DNA from: Actinoplanes xinjiangensis
GTDB taxonomy: Bacteria; Actinomycetota; Actinomycetes; Mycobacteriales; Micromonosporaceae
Length of the DNA: 64,000 nucleotides
Direction of reading: 5' to 3'
NCBI RefSeq assembly: GCF_003148685.1
Contig: NZ_QGGR01000003.1
Location: 186,001 to 250,000, forward strand
Each line of letters begins with the position of its first letter. Within the stretch, counting starts at the first letter, position 1. Shown piece after piece: positions 8,383-18,197 of this stretch. The position numbers and the translations under genes are program-made. The notes under the pieces are model-generated. The model saw nothing but the letters and a program-made list of their open reading frames with translations, ran no database searches and had not been told where the DNA came from.

Positions 8383-9929
8383 CCCTCTTTACTGGCCCTG
8401 ATCTTGTGGCCGACGCCGGTCAGGCATCGGCCACTGGGCAGGTCGAACTTCCAGCCGTGCAGCTGGCAGGTGAGCACGTTGCCGTCGAGGACACCGAATC
8501 GGGACAGGTCGGCCTTCAGGTGCGGACAGCGCCTCTGGACCGTCCAGTCGCCGAACTGGATGTCCTCGGCGTCGACGGACTTCTCGTGCTCGTCGTACCA
8601 GCCCTCGGCGTACTGCAGGCGCTCCTCGGACAGACACTTGAAGAACGCGTACACGAACTCGTTGTACTGCCCGATCCGGGCCGCGGAGAAGCGGCAGGAC
8701 AGGAACAGCGAGTTCACCCAGTCGCCCTCGTCGATGAAGATGAGGTGCTCGATCAGCTCCCGCTGGGTGCGGAACCGGTAGCGGACCTTCTCGTCGGCAT
8801 ACGCCCGGACCTGCTTGCCCGGGAAGTCCACGACGATCGACTCGACCTCGTCGCCGTCGTACGACACCAGGTCGAAGCGGACCGGGCCGCCGACGCCCTT
8901 GGCCATGTAGAGCGACTCCTCGAGCAGCGGCTCGATCCGCTTCTTCAGCTCCTTGAGGACATCGATCTCCGGGTGCCGCCAGGACGCCTTCTCCGCCTCG
9001 ATGATCGGGCGCTTGCGCTCCCGCATCTCCTCCAGGTGCGCCTTCTTGTTGGCGAAGAACTCGTCGACCGGCGTCGGGTGCGTGGTGGTCTGCCTCGTGC
9101 CGCCGTCAGTCAGCTCGGTCACGCTGCCGGGCAGTTGGACGACCGCGTTGGTGCCGCCGACCTTCGCATACTCCGTCAGGAACACCGACTGGTCGGGGAA
9201 GATGTTGCCCTCGTCACCGTGGATGTCGTTGAACTGCCACAGCTCGTCGTCGAGGAAGCACGGCGGACCGGCGATCGGGAAGACGAAGTCCGCCTTCAGG
9301 TCGTCGATGTAGCGCCACGTACGGTCGAACTGGCGCTCCCGCTTCTGCTTGCCGAACGCGGTCTTCGCGTTGTCCGGCAGCTCGTAGACCATCGGATACC
9401 AGATGGCGCCGGAGAACTGCAGCATGTGGGCGTGCACATGGCCCAGCTCGTTGAACCGGGTCAGGTCCGCGGGACGGGCGTCGTTCTGGTTCAGGACGCG
9501 GATCCCGTCATACTCCACCCAGAGCGACGAGTCGCCGATCGGGCCGTCGGTCGGGCTGATCAGCGCCTGGATCATCACCTTCAGGCCGCCGTCGAGCTCG
9601 TGCACCTCGTCCGACTTCGTCCGCAGGAAACTGGTGAAACCCAGCGCCCGCAGCTCGTCCTCCAGCTGGCTCGTCGGATACTCCGGCAGCAGGACGGTCG
9701 CCTTCTTGTTGATGAACCTCTTCAGGTGCTCCGCGTCGAAGTGGTCCCGGTGCAGGTGGGAGACGTACAGGTAGTCGACGTCGCCGAGCGTCTCCCAGTC
9801 GAGGAGGGAGTTGTCCGGGAACGGGAACCACGAGGCGAAATACGCCGGATTCACCCACGGATCGCACAGAATGCTGCCGGCAGCGGTGTCGATCCGCATG
9901 CTCGCATGGCCGGTGCCCGTGATCCGCAC
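8379..9929 (-). CDS. Metallo-beta-lactamase-fold protein with C-terminal Rieske domain (CMP-Neu5Ac hydroxylase-like)
   Basis: The start is GTG at 9929, preceded by GAGGAG at good spacing, giving 516 residues. The N-terminal half is a UlaG-type metallo-hydrolase with SHLHRDHFD at residues 57-65. The C-terminus has a Rieske [2Fe-2S] signature, CPH at 468-470 and CQLH at 488-491. The combination resembles CMP-N-acetylneuraminate hydroxylase with domain order swapped (in CMAH the Rieske part is N-terminal). The substrate is unknown; no sialic-acid genes are visible nearby. Electron transfer to a metal-dependent oxygenase or hydrolase site is inference. Confidence 0.75.
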   Translation of the reverse strand: MRITGTGHASMRIDTAAGSILCDPWVNPAYFASWFPFPDNSLLDWETLGDVDYLYVSHLHRDHFDAEHLKRFINKKATVLLPEYPTSQLEDELRALGFTSFLRTKSDEVHELDGGLKVMIQALISPTDGPIGDSSLWVEYDGIRVLNQNDARPADLTRFNELGHVHAHMLQFSGAIWYPMVYELPDNAKTAFGKQKRERQFDRTWRYIDDLKADFVFPIAGPPCFLDDELWQFNDIHGDEGNIFPDQSVFLTEYAKVGGTNAVVQLPGSVTELTDGGTRQTTTHPTPVDEFFANKKAHLEEMRERKRPIIEAEKASWRHPEIDVLKELKKRIEPLLEESLYMAKGVGGPVRFDLVSYDGDEVESIVVDFPGKQVRAYADEKVRYRFRTQRELIEHLIFIDEGDWVNSLFLSCRFSAARIGQYNEFVYAFFKCLSEERLQYAEGWYDEHEKSVDAEDIQFGDWTVQRRCPHLKADLSRFGVLDGNVLTCQLHGWKFDLPSGRCLTGVGHKIRASKEG

Positions 9930-10072
9930 TTTGATCGCTCCTCTGCTTACGGCTTGCACAACCGCCTCTGCGGTTCTTGACCGCCTCGAAAGTACAGCCG
10001 GGTTGCTGCGGTTCGCCCGTCGACCCCGTGACAGACTGTTTCAGATCCACCATCGACTAGGAGGTCGCCACC

Positions 10073-10312
10073 GTGGCTGCGGAAGAACACCACGAGGAGG
10101 TCTACGCGCCCGACCAGCTGAAGCCCGGCAACCGCAAGCGGGCTCAGAAGGGCGCGATCATCTCGGCCGCGATCATGCTGCTCTACTTCTGGGGCAACCA
10201 GCAGGGCAACACCGAGAAGGTGTGGCTCGTCGTGATCGCGATCGGCCTTGTCGCCGTCCTCATCGGCGACGCGGTCCTGCGCCGCAGCGGTCTGCGCCCC
10301 AACGACCAGTAA
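10073..10312 (+). CDS. Small membrane protein, function unknown
   Basis: A 79-residue protein that starts at GTG 10073, with an excellent Shine-Dalgarno (TAGGAGG) nine bases upstream. It has a charged N-terminus (EEHHEEVYAPDQLKPGNRKR), then two hydrophobic helices separated by GNQQGNTEK. A perfect terminator follows directly, so it is a single-gene transcript. I do not recognise a characterised family. Confidence 0.7.
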   Translation: MAAEEHHEEVYAPDQLKPGNRKRAQKGAIISAAIMLLYFWGNQQGNTEKVWLVVIAIGLVAVLIGDAVLRRSGLRPNDQ

Positions 10313-10324
10313 GGCCCCGGCAGC

Positions 10325-10352
10325 AAAAGAGGGGGCCGAGGCCCCCTCTTTT
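10325..10352 (+). terminator. Strong intrinsic terminator
   Basis: AAAAGAGGGGGCC (10325-10337) and GGCCCCCTCTTTT (10340-10352) pair perfectly and end in a T run on the plus strand, with an A run on the other side. This is the clearest factor-independent terminator in the window. It ends the 79-residue gene and could also stop leftward transcripts from the DivIVA-like gene. Confidence 0.9.
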
Positions 10353-10398
10353 TCGCATGCCTGATCTCACCGCCGGCTTCGCATGCCTGATCTCACCG
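10352..10398. repeat. 21-bp direct repeat at the 3' end of the DivIVA-like gene
   Basis: The 21-base sequence at 10352-10372 occurs again identically at 10378-10398, a 26-base period. The second copy contains the TGA stop of the minus-strand DivIVA-like gene; the first copy is a duplicated stop region lying between that gene and the terminator. It looks like a recent local tandem duplication. Confidence 0.85.
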
Positions 10399-11679
10399 GC
10401 GGCGCAGCAGGATGTCCTTCACCTCGCGCAGCGCGGCGTCGACCTCGGCCTCGAAGTAGCCGTTCGGCACCAGGCCGAACTGGAGCATGTCGAGATCGTT
10501 CTCGTTCACCGGCATCGGACCGCGGCCCGTCATCGCCTGCAGGATGCCCTCGAACAACCGGTCCACCTGCATCGGGTCGTAACCGCTGCCGAACCGGCGC
10601 GGCTGGAACGTCCGCCGCAACTGGTCCACCCGGTACAACTCGCCACCCGGCTCACCCAGCGGCGGGCCGAGCTGCGGCTGCTGCGGCTGCTGAGGCTGGC
10701 CGTAACCGCCGCCGCCCCCGCCGTACGGCGGGCCGCTCATCGGCGCGCCCGGCATCGGCGAACCCGGCATGGCCATCGGCGAACCCGGCATCGGGGCGCC
10801 CGGCATCTGCTGCCCGTAGCCACCGCGCGGATCCCGGTCCGGCATCCGGATCTCGGCGGTCATGTCCGCCTTGCCGTGCCGGCCCGCCTCGAAGCCGTCG
10901 TAGCCACCCTGGTCGTACCCACTCGGGTCGTAACCGGGCGGCGGGCCGGGACGCTGCGGCAGCTGCGACGGCGGGGGCTGCTGCTGCGGCTGCTGCTGGC
11001 CGTAGCCGGTCGGCTCGTCGTAACGCCCGTACGGGTCCGGGCCCGGCGGCAACTGCTGCTGACGCTGCGGCATCTGCGGCGGCATCATCCGGTCGTCGCG
11101 CATCGGCGCGGGCAGCCGCTCGGTCGGCGGCGACGCCATCTGGGCCGCCGGGTTCATCCCCGGGGCGCCGGGGCCACCCGGGCCACCGAATCCACCGGGA
11201 CCACCGCGGCCCGGCATGCCCTGCGGCTGCATGCCCTGGCCCTGCGGGAAACCCTGGCCCTGCGGGAAACCCTGCACCTGCGGGCCGGGGCCGGCGGGCC
11301 CACGGTCGAAGCCACCGCGGTCGAAGCCCTGGCTCTGGCTCATCGCCGGCGGGCCGGAGACAGAGCCGGCCGTCAGGCCGCTGCGCATCGAGTCGCGCAT
11401 CGGGTCCGACGCGGGACGGCCGCCCCGCTCCTCGAACTCGGCGAGCTGGCGCTCGACCCGGTCGAGATGCAGGTCGACCTGCCACTCGTCGTAGCCGCCG
11501 AACCGCACCCGGAAGACGACGTCGTGCACCTCCTGCGCACCGACCGGCGGACCGACCTGCTCACCGGCCAGGGTCGCCTCGACCCGGTCCAGGAACGCGT
11601 CGACCTCGTCGACCTTGTAGCCACGCCGCAGCGCACGCCTTCGGAAACGCTGCCCCTGACTCGTCACAACGTCTCCCAC
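10393..11679 (-). CDS. DivIVA-repeat protein with long Gly/Pro/Gln-rich linker
   Basis: A 428-residue protein starting at GTG 11679. Four copies of a DivIVA-like motif (GYxxxxVDxxLxxV) are visible: RGYKVDEVDAFLDRVEATL near residue 20, GGYDEWQVDLHLDRVERQL near 61, SGYDPMQVDRLFEGILQAM near 365 and NGYFEAEVDAALREVKDIL near 406. Between pairs lies about 250 residues of low-complexity sequence rich in Gly, Pro, Met and Gln. DivIVA motifs target curved membranes and polar growth sites in actinobacteria. The layout, two motifs at each end of a disordered linker, suggests a bridging or scaffolding protein, which is inference. It is not the main Wag31, which is coiled-coil and sits by ftsZ. Confidence 0.8.
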   Translation of the reverse strand: MGDVVTSQGQRFRRRALRRGYKVDEVDAFLDRVEATLAGEQVGPPVGAQEVHDVVFRVRFGGYDEWQVDLHLDRVERQLAEFEERGGRPASDPMRDSMRSGLTAGSVSGPPAMSQSQGFDRGGFDRGPAGPGPQVQGFPQGQGFPQGQGMQPQGMPGRGGPGGFGGPGGPGAPGMNPAAQMASPPTERLPAPMRDDRMMPPQMPQRQQQLPPGPDPYGRYDEPTGYGQQQPQQQPPPSQLPQRPGPPPGYDPSGYDQGGYDGFEAGRHGKADMTAEIRMPDRDPRGGYGQQMPGAPMPGSPMAMPGSPMPGAPMSGPPYGGGGGGYGQPQQPQQPQLGPPLGEPGGELYRVDQLRRTFQPRRFGSGYDPMQVDRLFEGILQAMTGRGPMPVNENDLDMLQFGLVPNGYFEAEVDAALREVKDILLRRR

Positions 11680-11704
11680 TCCGCTCGCTGGGACCTGCGC
11701 CCAG

Positions 11705-12898
11705 TCACTGTGCCACCTCCGCGTCGGCTGCGGCGCCCCCTGCGCTCGCGTCCGTCAGCTCACCCGCGGCCAGCTGGCCGCACGCGCCGTCGATCTCCCG
11801 CCCCCGGGTATCGCGAACCGTCGTCGAGACGCCGGCCTCCTGCAACCGGCGGACGAACTCGCGCTCGACCGGTTTCGGGCTCGCATCCCACTTGCTGCCC
11901 GGCGTCGGGTTCAGTGGGATGAGATTCACATGGGCCAGCTTGCCTTTCAGAAGACGGCCGAGCAGGTCGGCACGCCAGGGCTGATCGTTTACGTCCCTGA
12001 TCAGGGCGTATTCGATGGAAACCCGACGGCCGGTCTGTGCCGCGTAGTCGAACGCGGCGTCGAGCACCTCGGCCACCTTCCAACGCTGGTTGACAGGCAC
12101 AAGCTCATCGCGCAGATCATCATCGGGGGCATGAAGTGACAGCGCAAGAGTCACCGAGAGCCCTTCGGCGATCAACCGGCGCATAGCGGGCACCAAACCC
12201 ACCGTCGACACCGTGATGTGCCGCTGGGAGAGCCCGAGACCCTCCGGAGCCGGCGACGTCAGCCGCCGCACGGCCTCGATCACCCGCGGATAGTTGGCCA
12301 GCGGCTCGCCCATCCCCATGAAGACCACCCGGGACAACCGCGGCGGCGAACCGGTCACCGCGCCCGAGGCGGCCACCCCGGCCAGATAGACGACCTGGTC
12401 CACGATCTCGGCCACCGACAGGTTGCGGGTCAGGCCCTGCTGGCCGGTCGCGCAGAACGGGCAGGCCATGCCACACCCGGCCTGGCTGGAGACACACGCC
12501 GTCACCCGGTCGGGGTAGCCCATCAGGACGCTCTCCACCAGCGCGCCGTCGTGCAGCCGCCACAGTGTCTTGCGGGTCGCCCCGTCGTCACACGCCTGCT
12601 CCCGGATGGGGGTGAGCAGCGTGGGCAGCAGATCCGCGGTCAACCTGTCCCGCGAGCCGGCCGGCAGGTCGGTCATCTCGGCGGCATCCCGCACCAGGCG
12701 GCCGAAGTAGTGGGTGGAGATCTGCTTGGCCCGGAACTCCGGCTCGCCCAGGCTCGCGACGGCGCTCCTACGGGCGGCGAGATCCATGTCGGCGAGATGG
12801 CGTGGAGGCATGCTGGGGCGACGGCGTGTTTTCATCAGCCCGGACGGCAGGATGTCGGGCTGATCGGGACTGATCGGGATGACCGGAAGAATCGTCAT
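11705..12898 (-). CDS. rlmN: Dual-specificity rRNA/tRNA adenine-C2 methyltransferase
   Basis: A 397-residue radical-SAM enzyme that methylates C2 of A2503 in 23S rRNA and A37 in some tRNAs. The radical-SAM cluster motif is [14 protein letters not shown] (CxxxCxxC). The catalytic cysteines of the ping-pong mechanism are in [11 protein letters not shown]-type context and near the C-terminus (DGACGQLA). It follows cdsA with a gap of about 43 bases, as in other actinobacteria. The N-terminus may be 20-30 residues shorter if one of the later ATG codons is used. Confidence 0.95.
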   Translation of the reverse strand: MTILPVIPISPDQPDILPSGLMKTRRRPSMPPRHLADMDLAARRSAVASLGEPEFRAKQISTHYFGRLVRDAAEMTDLPAGSRDRLTADLLPTLLTPIREQACDDGATRKTLWRLHDGALVESVLMGYPDRVTACVSSQAGCGMACPFCATGQQGLTRNLSVAEIVDQVVYLAGVAASGAVTGSPPRLSRVVFMGMGEPLANYPRVIEAVRRLTSPAPEGLGLSQRHITVSTVGLVPAMRRLIAEGLSVTLALSLHAPDDDLRDELVPVNQRWKVAEVLDAAFDYAAQTGRRVSIEYALIRDVNDQPWRADLLGRLLKGKLAHVNLIPLNPTPGSKWDASPKPVEREFVRRLQEAGVSTTVRDTRGREIDGACGQLAAGELTDASAGGAAADAEVAQ

Positions 12899-12941
12899 GG
12901 CGTATCCAGTCTCCCACGTCCGCCGAGTAGGTCGCCCACAG

Positions 12942-13970
12942 CTAGCTCGGCAGGATGATCGCGAAGAGCAGGTATGCGGTCGGGACGGCGAACAGGATCG
13001 AATCCAGCCGGTCCATCAGGCCGCCGTGCCCGGGCAGCAGATTACTCATGTCCTTGACCTTCAGGTCCCGCTTGAGCATCGACTCGGCCAGGTCGCCGAG
13101 GACCGCCATCACCGAGATGACCGCGCCGAACAGCAGGCCCCAGTGGACCGGCACGTCCAGCAGGAAGAACAGCAGGGCGCTGCTGCCGATCGCGGCGGCC
13201 GTCACCGAGCCGGCGAAACCCTCCCACGACTTCTTGGGACTGATCTTCGGCGCCATCGGATGCTTACCCAGGAACACACCCGCCGCATATCCCCCGGTGT
13301 CCGAGAGCACCACGGCGACCAGGGTGCAGATCACCATGAGCGGGCCGTCGTTCTCGTCCATCCGGACCAGCATCGCCGCGAAGCTCAGCAGGAACGGGCC
13401 GTACACGGCGATCAGCACGCTCGGTGTGAAGTCACGGCGCACCGCCGCGACACCGTCGGCGAGGCGCCACAGGACGGCCGCGCCGATCGTCACGATCAGC
13501 CCGAGGACCAGGGCGTCGGCTCCCTCGAACCACGCCAGGCCGGTCATCAGCACACTGCCCGCGACCAGCGGGATCAGCGGCGGGTTCGCGCCCGTCGTGG
13601 AGAGCGCCCGGGCCATCTCCCACGCGCCGATGCCGGACGCCACCACCAGCACGGCCAGCAGCGCCACCGGCTGGATCAACAGCGAGGCGAGGACGATCAG
13701 GCCGAGACTCAGGCCGACCGCGATGGCCGCCGGGAGATTACGGCCGGCCCGTCCGCCGCCCTGCGGCTTGCGTCCCCGGCCGGCCCGGCGACGGCCCGGA
13801 CCACCCTCCTCGCGCGCGGGTTCGCTCATCGGCTCCGTCCCGGCGTACGCGGAAACGGCCTCGGGGCGCCGGACTGCGGCATTCGGGTCCTCTGACTCAT
13901 GGAAGTACGGCGCCGGCACGCTCGTGTCGTCGCCGGGGATCTGCCGGGCACGGGGATCGACGTAGGACAT
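12942..13970 (-). CDS. cdsA: Phosphatidate cytidylyltransferase
   Basis: Starting at ATG 13970 (preceded by GAGG), the protein has 342 residues. A polar, charged head of about 85 residues is followed by eight or so membrane helices. The CdsA signature is seen toward the C-terminus: [16 protein letters not shown], then [14 protein letters not shown], and finally [20 protein letters not shown]. It makes CDP-diacylglycerol from phosphatidate and CTP, the precursor of phosphatidylinositol, phosphatidylglycerol and cardiolipin. The frr-cdsA gap has a terminator, so cdsA likely has its own promoter. Confidence 0.95.
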   Translation of the reverse strand: MSYVDPRARQIPGDDTSVPAPYFHESEDPNAAVRRPEAVSAYAGTEPMSEPAREEGGPGRRRAGRGRKPQGGGRAGRNLPAAIAVGLSLGLIVLASLLIQPVALLAVLVVASGIGAWEMARALSTTGANPPLIPLVAGSVLMTGLAWFEGADALVLGLIVTIGAAVLWRLADGVAAVRRDFTPSVLIAVYGPFLLSFAAMLVRMDENDGPLMVICTLVAVVLSDTGGYAAGVFLGKHPMAPKISPKKSWEGFAGSVTAAAIGSSALLFFLLDVPVHWGLLFGAVISVMAVLGDLAESMLKRDLKVKDMSNLLPGHGGLMDRLDSILFAVPTAYLLFAIILPS

Positions 13971-14156
13971 CAGACCTCGGGCGGGGTGGTGGGCGGGAGC
14001 GCCGCCGAACGCACTGACAAAACCAGGACCCCTACCTGCCGAAAATCTACGCCTCACAGGAACCGTGCAGAGCGTACTGCAAAGGTGACGCCTGAACAGC
14101 TGTCGAGATGGCGGGCAATTTAACCACCGGTGAACCCGCGTCGGCCGAACAGAGGA

Positions 14157-14193
14157 GAAGCCCGGCCCCCTCTGCGGAGGTACGCCGGGCTTC
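14157..14193 (-). terminator. Hairpin downstream of frr
   Basis: GAAGCCCGGC at 14157-14166 pairs with GCCGGGCTTC at 14184-14193. It lies ten bases beyond the frr stop and upstream of cdsA, so it probably ends or attenuates the rpsB-tsf-pyrH-frr transcript. Confidence 0.75.
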
Positions 14194-14202
14194 CACTGAT
14201 GT

Positions 14203-14760
14203 TCAGACCTCGAGGAGCTCGGCTTCCTTGTGCTTGAGCAGCTCGTCGATGATCCCGACGTAGCGGTGCGTCACGTCGTCGAGCTCCTTCTCCGCCCGGC
14301 GGCCATCGTCCTCACCGGTCTCGCCGTCCTTGACGAGCTTGTCGATCTGGTCCTTGGCCTTGCGGCGCACGTTACGGATCGCGACGCGCCCGTCCTCGGC
14401 CTTACCGCGGGCCACCTTGATCATTTCGCGGCGGCGCTCCTCCGTCATCTGCGGGAGGTGGATGCGCAGCTGCGTACCCTCGTTGTTGGGGTTGACCCCC
14501 AGGTCGGAGTCCCGGATCGCCCGCTCGATCGGCCCCAGCTGGGACGCGTCGTACGGCTTGACGATGACCATGCGCGGCTCCGGGACACCGACGGACGCCA
14601 TCTGCGTCACCGGTGTGGGGGCGCCGTAGTAGTCGACCAGGATCTTGGAGAACATCGCGGGGGTGGCCCGGCCGGTCCGAATGGCGGCGAACTCCTCCTT
14701 GGCGTGCTCGACCGCGCTCTCCATCTTCTCCTCGGCCTCGAAGAGGGTTTCCTCGATCAC
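14203..14760 (-). CDS. frr: Ribosome recycling factor
   Basis: 185 residues, the normal length. RRF splits post-termination ribosomes together with EF-G. Clear family stretches are the N-terminal [20 protein letters not shown], then [20 protein letters not shown], and the C-terminal helix with DELVKDGE-type and HKEAELLEV sequence. It follows pyrH by about 60 bases in the conserved rpsB-tsf-pyrH-frr order. Confidence 0.98.
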   Translation of the reverse strand: MIEETLFEAEEKMESAVEHAKEEFAAIRTGRATPAMFSKILVDYYGAPTPVTQMASVGVPEPRMVIVKPYDASQLGPIERAIRDSDLGVNPNNEGTQLRIHLPQMTEERRREMIKVARGKAEDGRVAIRNVRRKAKDQIDKLVKDGETGEDDGRRAEKELDDVTHRYVGIIDELLKHKEAELLEV

Positions 14761-14821
14761 CGGCTCTTCTCGCCTCCTTGCTGTCTTCGGTGGTGCCGGA
14801 TGTGGGGACTTGGACGCGACC

Positions 14822-15586
14822 TCAGTCGGCGGTGATCAGGGTGCCGATCCGCTCACCGGCGCACGCACGCACGATGGTGTCGTCGCCCTCCGCGCCGAAG
14901 ATCAGCATCGGCAGTTTGTTCTCCTGGCAGAGGCTGAAGGCGGCCTGATCGGCCACTCGCAGACCACGCAGGAGAACCTCCTGGAAGGTGATGGATTCCA
15001 GTTTCTTGGCGGTGGGGTCGATCCGGGGATCGGCGGTGTAGACGCCGTCGACGCCGTTCTTGCTCATCAGCACCATGTCGGCACGGATCTCCAGCGCGCG
15101 CTGGGCGGTGACCGTGTCGGTGGAGAAATACGGCATGCCGGCGCCGGCGCCGAAGATCACGACGCGGCCCTTCTCCAGGTGCCGGATGGCACGCAGCGGA
15201 AGATACGGCTCGGCGACCTGGGCCATCGTGATGGCGGTCTGCACGCGCGTCTCGATGCCCTCCTTCTCCAGGAAATCCTGGAGGGCCAGGCAGTTCATCA
15301 CCGTGCCCAGCATGCCCATGTAGTCGGCCCGGTTACGGTCCATACCGCGCTTCTGCAGCTCGGCGCCGCGGAAGAAGTTACCGCCGCCGACCACCACGGC
15401 GACCTGGATGCCGCGCCGGATGACGGTGGCGATCTGCCTGGCCAGCGACTGCACCACATCGGGCTCGACGCCGACGTCGCCGCCGCCGAACACCTCACCG
15501 GAAAGTTTGAGGACGACCCGCCGTGGGCGCATGGTCGGCAGGCTCTGATCGTCGGCCGCGGCGGACTGCTCGGTCAGCATCGTCAT
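14822..15586 (-). CDS. pyrH: UMP kinase
   Basis: From ATG 15586 the protein has 254 residues; a TTG ten codons upstream is less likely. It phosphorylates UMP to UDP. The amino-acid-kinase fold is seen in [37 protein letters not shown] and the nucleotide-binding [19 protein letters not shown]. The hexameric bacterial enzyme is regulated by GTP and UTP. The Ala/Asp/Ser-rich head before MRPRRVV is longer than in E. coli, as usual in actinobacteria. Confidence 0.97.
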   Translation of the reverse strand: MTMLTEQSAAADDQSLPTMRPRRVVLKLSGEVFGGGDVGVEPDVVQSLARQIATVIRRGIQVAVVVGGGNFFRGAELQKRGMDRNRADYMGMLGTVMNCLALQDFLEKEGIETRVQTAITMAQVAEPYLPLRAIRHLEKGRVVIFGAGAGMPYFSTDTVTAQRALEIRADMVLMSKNGVDGVYTADPRIDPTAKKLESITFQEVLLRGLRVADQAAFSLCQENKLPMLIFGAEGDDTIVRACAGERIGTLITAD

Positions 15587-15691
15587 GAGACCCGCCTTCC
15601 CTTCTCCATCTGTCAAGAGACCTTATGCGACCGGGAGGCCGGGCGCTCAATCGCGTACCCGACCTCCCGACGCATTGCTTTCGGTGCTGCC

Positions 15692-16522
15692 TTACTCCTG
15701 GCCGACCTCGAACCGGACGAACCGAGTGATCTCGATGCCCGCCTCGGTGGCGATCTGCTTGACCGTCTTCTTGTTGTCGACGACCGAAGGCTGCTCCAGC
15801 AGGACGAAGTCCTTGAAGAAGGAGTTCACCCGGCCTTCGATGATCTTGGGCAGAGCCTGCTCCGGCTTGCCCTCCTCACGAGCGGTCTGCTCGGCGACGC
15901 GGCGCTCGGTCTCGACGACCTCGGCCGGCACCTCCTCGCGGCTCAGGTACCTCGGCCGCATCGCGGTGATCTGCATGCCGATGCCACGGGCGTCCGAGTC
16001 GGCCGCCTCGTCGTCCTTGCCGGTGTACTGCACCAGGACGCCGACCTGCGGAGGCAGGTCCTGCGCCTTGCGGTGCAGGTAGACCGCGACGGTGCCGTCG
16101 ATGATCGTGAAGCGGTTGACCACGATCTTCTCGCCGATCTTGGCGGCGTACTCCTCGACGGTCGCGGCGACGGTCTTGCCGTCCTCCAGCGTCGCGGCGA
16201 GCAGTGCGGCGGCGTCAGCGATCTTGTGCTGCTCACCGAACTCGACGAAGCGCTGGCCCAGGGCGACGAAGTCCGGGGTCTTCGCGACGAAGTCGGTCTC
16301 GCAGTTCAGCTCGAGCAGCGCGTTGCCCGAGTGGCTGACGATGCCGTTGGCGGCGGTCCGGCTGGCCCGCTTGCCGACGTCCTTCGCACCCTTGATGCGC
16401 AGGAACTCGACGGCCTTCTCGAAGTCGCCCTCGGACTCCTCCAGCGCCTTCTTGCAGTCCATCATGCCGGCACCGGTGAGGTCGCGGAGCTTCTTCACGT
16501 CCGCGGCGGTGTAGTTAGCCAT
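15692..16522 (-). CDS. tsf: Translation elongation factor Ts
   Basis: 276 residues, typical for actinobacteria. It exchanges GDP for GTP on EF-Tu. The N-terminal UBA-like domain ([20 protein letters not shown]) and the core contact loop for EF-Tu ([19 protein letters not shown]) are intact. It follows rpsB by 29 bases, so the two are cotranscribed. Confidence 0.98.
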   Translation of the reverse strand: MANYTAADVKKLRDLTGAGMMDCKKALEESEGDFEKAVEFLRIKGAKDVGKRASRTAANGIVSHSGNALLELNCETDFVAKTPDFVALGQRFVEFGEQHKIADAAALLAATLEDGKTVAATVEEYAAKIGEKIVVNRFTIIDGTVAVYLHRKAQDLPPQVGVLVQYTGKDDEAADSDARGIGMQITAMRPRYLSREEVPAEVVETERRVAEQTAREEGKPEQALPKIIEGRVNSFFKDFVLLEQPSVVDNKKTVKQIATEAGIEITRFVRFEVGQE

Positions 16523-16551
16523 GACTCTTCTCTCGATGTCAGTCGGTTGAC

Positions 16552-17502
16552 TTACTCAGCCGCGACAGCGGCGGGCGCGGCGGCCGGGGCGGCAGCGGCG
16601 GGCGCGGCCTCAGCCTCGGCGGCCGGAGCCTCAGCAGCCGGAGCCTCAGCAGCGGGAGCCTCGGCAGCCGGGGCGTCGACGGCGGCGGCCGGCTCCTCGG
16701 CCTTCTTCTCGGCGCCCTCGTACAGGTCCCGCTCCCACTCCGGCAGCGGCTCACCCGCGGCGACGGTGCCGGCCTCGGGCTTCTCGTCGGCGCCGGCGCC
16801 ACGGCCACGGCCGGAACGGGCGATCAGACCGTCGGCGACGGCGGCCGCGATGACCTTGGTCAGCAGCTCGGCGGACCGGATCGCGTCGTCGTTGCCCGGG
16901 ATCGGGAAGTCGACCTCGTCCGGGTCACAGTTGGTGTCCAGCACGGCGATGACCGGGATGTTCAGCTTCCGGGCCTCGTCGACCGCGATGTGCTCCTTCT
17001 TGGTGTCCACGACCCAGATCGCCGACGGCGTCTTGGTCATGTCACGCAGACCACCGAGGGTCTTGGTGAGCTTCGTCTTCTCGCGGAAGAGCTGGAGGGT
17101 CTCCTTCTTGGTGTAACCCGCGGCGGTGCCGGTCAGGTCACCCAGAGCCTCGAGCTCCTTCATGCGCTGGAGACGCTTGTACACCGTCTGGAAGTTGGTC
17201 AGCATGCCGCCGAGCCAACGGTGGTTCACGTACGGCTGGCCGACCCGCGTCGCCTGCTCGGCGATGGCCTCCTGCGCCTGCTTCTTGGTGCCGACGAAGA
17301 GGATGTGACCACCCTCGGCGACGGTGTCCCGCACGAAGCTGTACGCCTTCTCGATGTAGTCGAGGGTCTGGCGCAGGTCGATGATGTAGATGCCGTTGCG
17401 CTCAGTCATGATGAAGCGCTTCATCTTCGGGTTCCAGCGCCGGGTCTGGTGCCCGAAGTGGACACCGCTTTCCAGCAGTTGGCGCATGGTCACGACGGCC
17501 AT
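16552..17502 (-). CDS. rpsB: 30S ribosomal protein S2 with Ala/Pro-rich C-terminal extension
   Basis: From ATG 17502, 316 residues, against roughly 240-280 in most bacteria. The body is canonical: [20 protein letters not shown] at the start and [20 protein letters not shown] after it. After about residue 240 comes an extension of roughly 70 residues of Ala, Pro and Glu with repeated [15 protein letters not shown]. Such tails are common on S2 in high-G+C actinobacteria and are probably disordered. The gene leads the rpsB-tsf-pyrH-frr unit. Confidence 0.97.
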   Translation of the reverse strand: MAVVTMRQLLESGVHFGHQTRRWNPKMKRFIMTERNGIYIIDLRQTLDYIEKAYSFVRDTVAEGGHILFVGTKKQAQEAIAEQATRVGQPYVNHRWLGGMLTNFQTVYKRLQRMKELEALGDLTGTAAGYTKKETLQLFREKTKLTKTLGGLRDMTKTPSAIWVVDTKKEHIAVDEARKLNIPVIAVLDTNCDPDEVDFPIPGNDDAIRSAELLTKVIAAAVADGLIARSGRGRGAGADEKPEAGTVAAGEPLPEWERDLYEGAEKKAEEPAAAVDAPAAEAPAAEAPAAEAPAAEAEAAPAAAAPAAAPAAVAAE

Positions 17503-17837
17503 GATGGGTACTCCCTGATCTTCCCTGGTTATCACGCTCACCGACGATGAGCGCCCTGGCGCCTGGTCAGTGGCCGCAGTCGGACCCGACGGAATCGGGA
17601 CCAGGGAGGGCCACCGCCTCCGGCCGTCGCTGAAAAATCAGCACTTGGATCCGGAGGAGGGCACGCGAGGTCGACCGCACAGGCGGTCGCCATGGACCAG
17701 CATACGCCAAGCCACCCGCGAGCCCGGGCCGCCCTCGGTCTAGCACGAAGCGGGCACCGGCGCGCAGCCGTCCACATCACGGCACCCTCCACAGGGCGCC
17801 GGACGGCGGCCCCACATTCCTGTGACGGTGCCGGGTC
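17503..17837. promoter_or_regulatory. Divergent intergenic region between rpsB and yraN
   Basis: This 335-base gap has no convincing gene. It must carry the rpsB promoter and leader (leftward) and the yraN promoter (rightward). Small hairpins occur near the rpsB side, for example GCTCA/TGAGC around 17538-17554 and a GGCGCC-containing stem near 17560-17570. They could be part of an S2 leader, but I cannot match them to a described S2-binding motif. It is also one end of the apparently inverted segment. Confidence 0.45.
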
Positions 17838-18197
17838 ATGACGACTCAGCGACGGGCGGTCGGCGCCTACGGCGAGCGGCTGGCCGCCCGGCACCTCCAG
17901 GAGATCGGGCTCACACTGCTCCAGCGCAACTGGCGCTGCGCCGACGGCGAGATAGATCTCATCCTGCGTGACGGCGCCGACCTGGTCTTCTGCGAGGTCA
18001 AGACCCGGCGCACGGCCGCCTTCGGCCCGCCGGCGGCAGCAGTCGATCACCGCAAGGTGCGCCGGTTACGGCATCTGGCGGCCCGCTACCTCACCGACGA
18101 GGGGGTACGCGGGGAGCGCATCCGCTTCGACGTCGTGGAGGTTCTGCCGCAACGCCGGGGCGCCACCCGGCTGGTCCACATCCGGGACGCGTTCTGA
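17838..18197 (+). CDS. YraN/UPF0102-family endonuclease-like protein
   Basis: A 119-residue protein with the family's Holliday-junction-resolvase-like fold: GAYGERLAARHLQEIGLTLL, then the metal-site pattern GEIDLILRDGADLVFCEVK (E-x-D ... ExK). The function is not established. Its TGA overlaps the ATG of yifB by one base, so the two are coupled, as in M. tuberculosis Rv2898c-Rv2897c. Confidence 0.92.
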   Translation: MTTQRRAVGAYGERLAARHLQEIGLTLLQRNWRCADGEIDLILRDGADLVFCEVKTRRTAAFGPPAAAVDHRKVRRLRHLAARYLTDEGVRGERIRFDVVEVLPQRRGATRLVHIRDAF

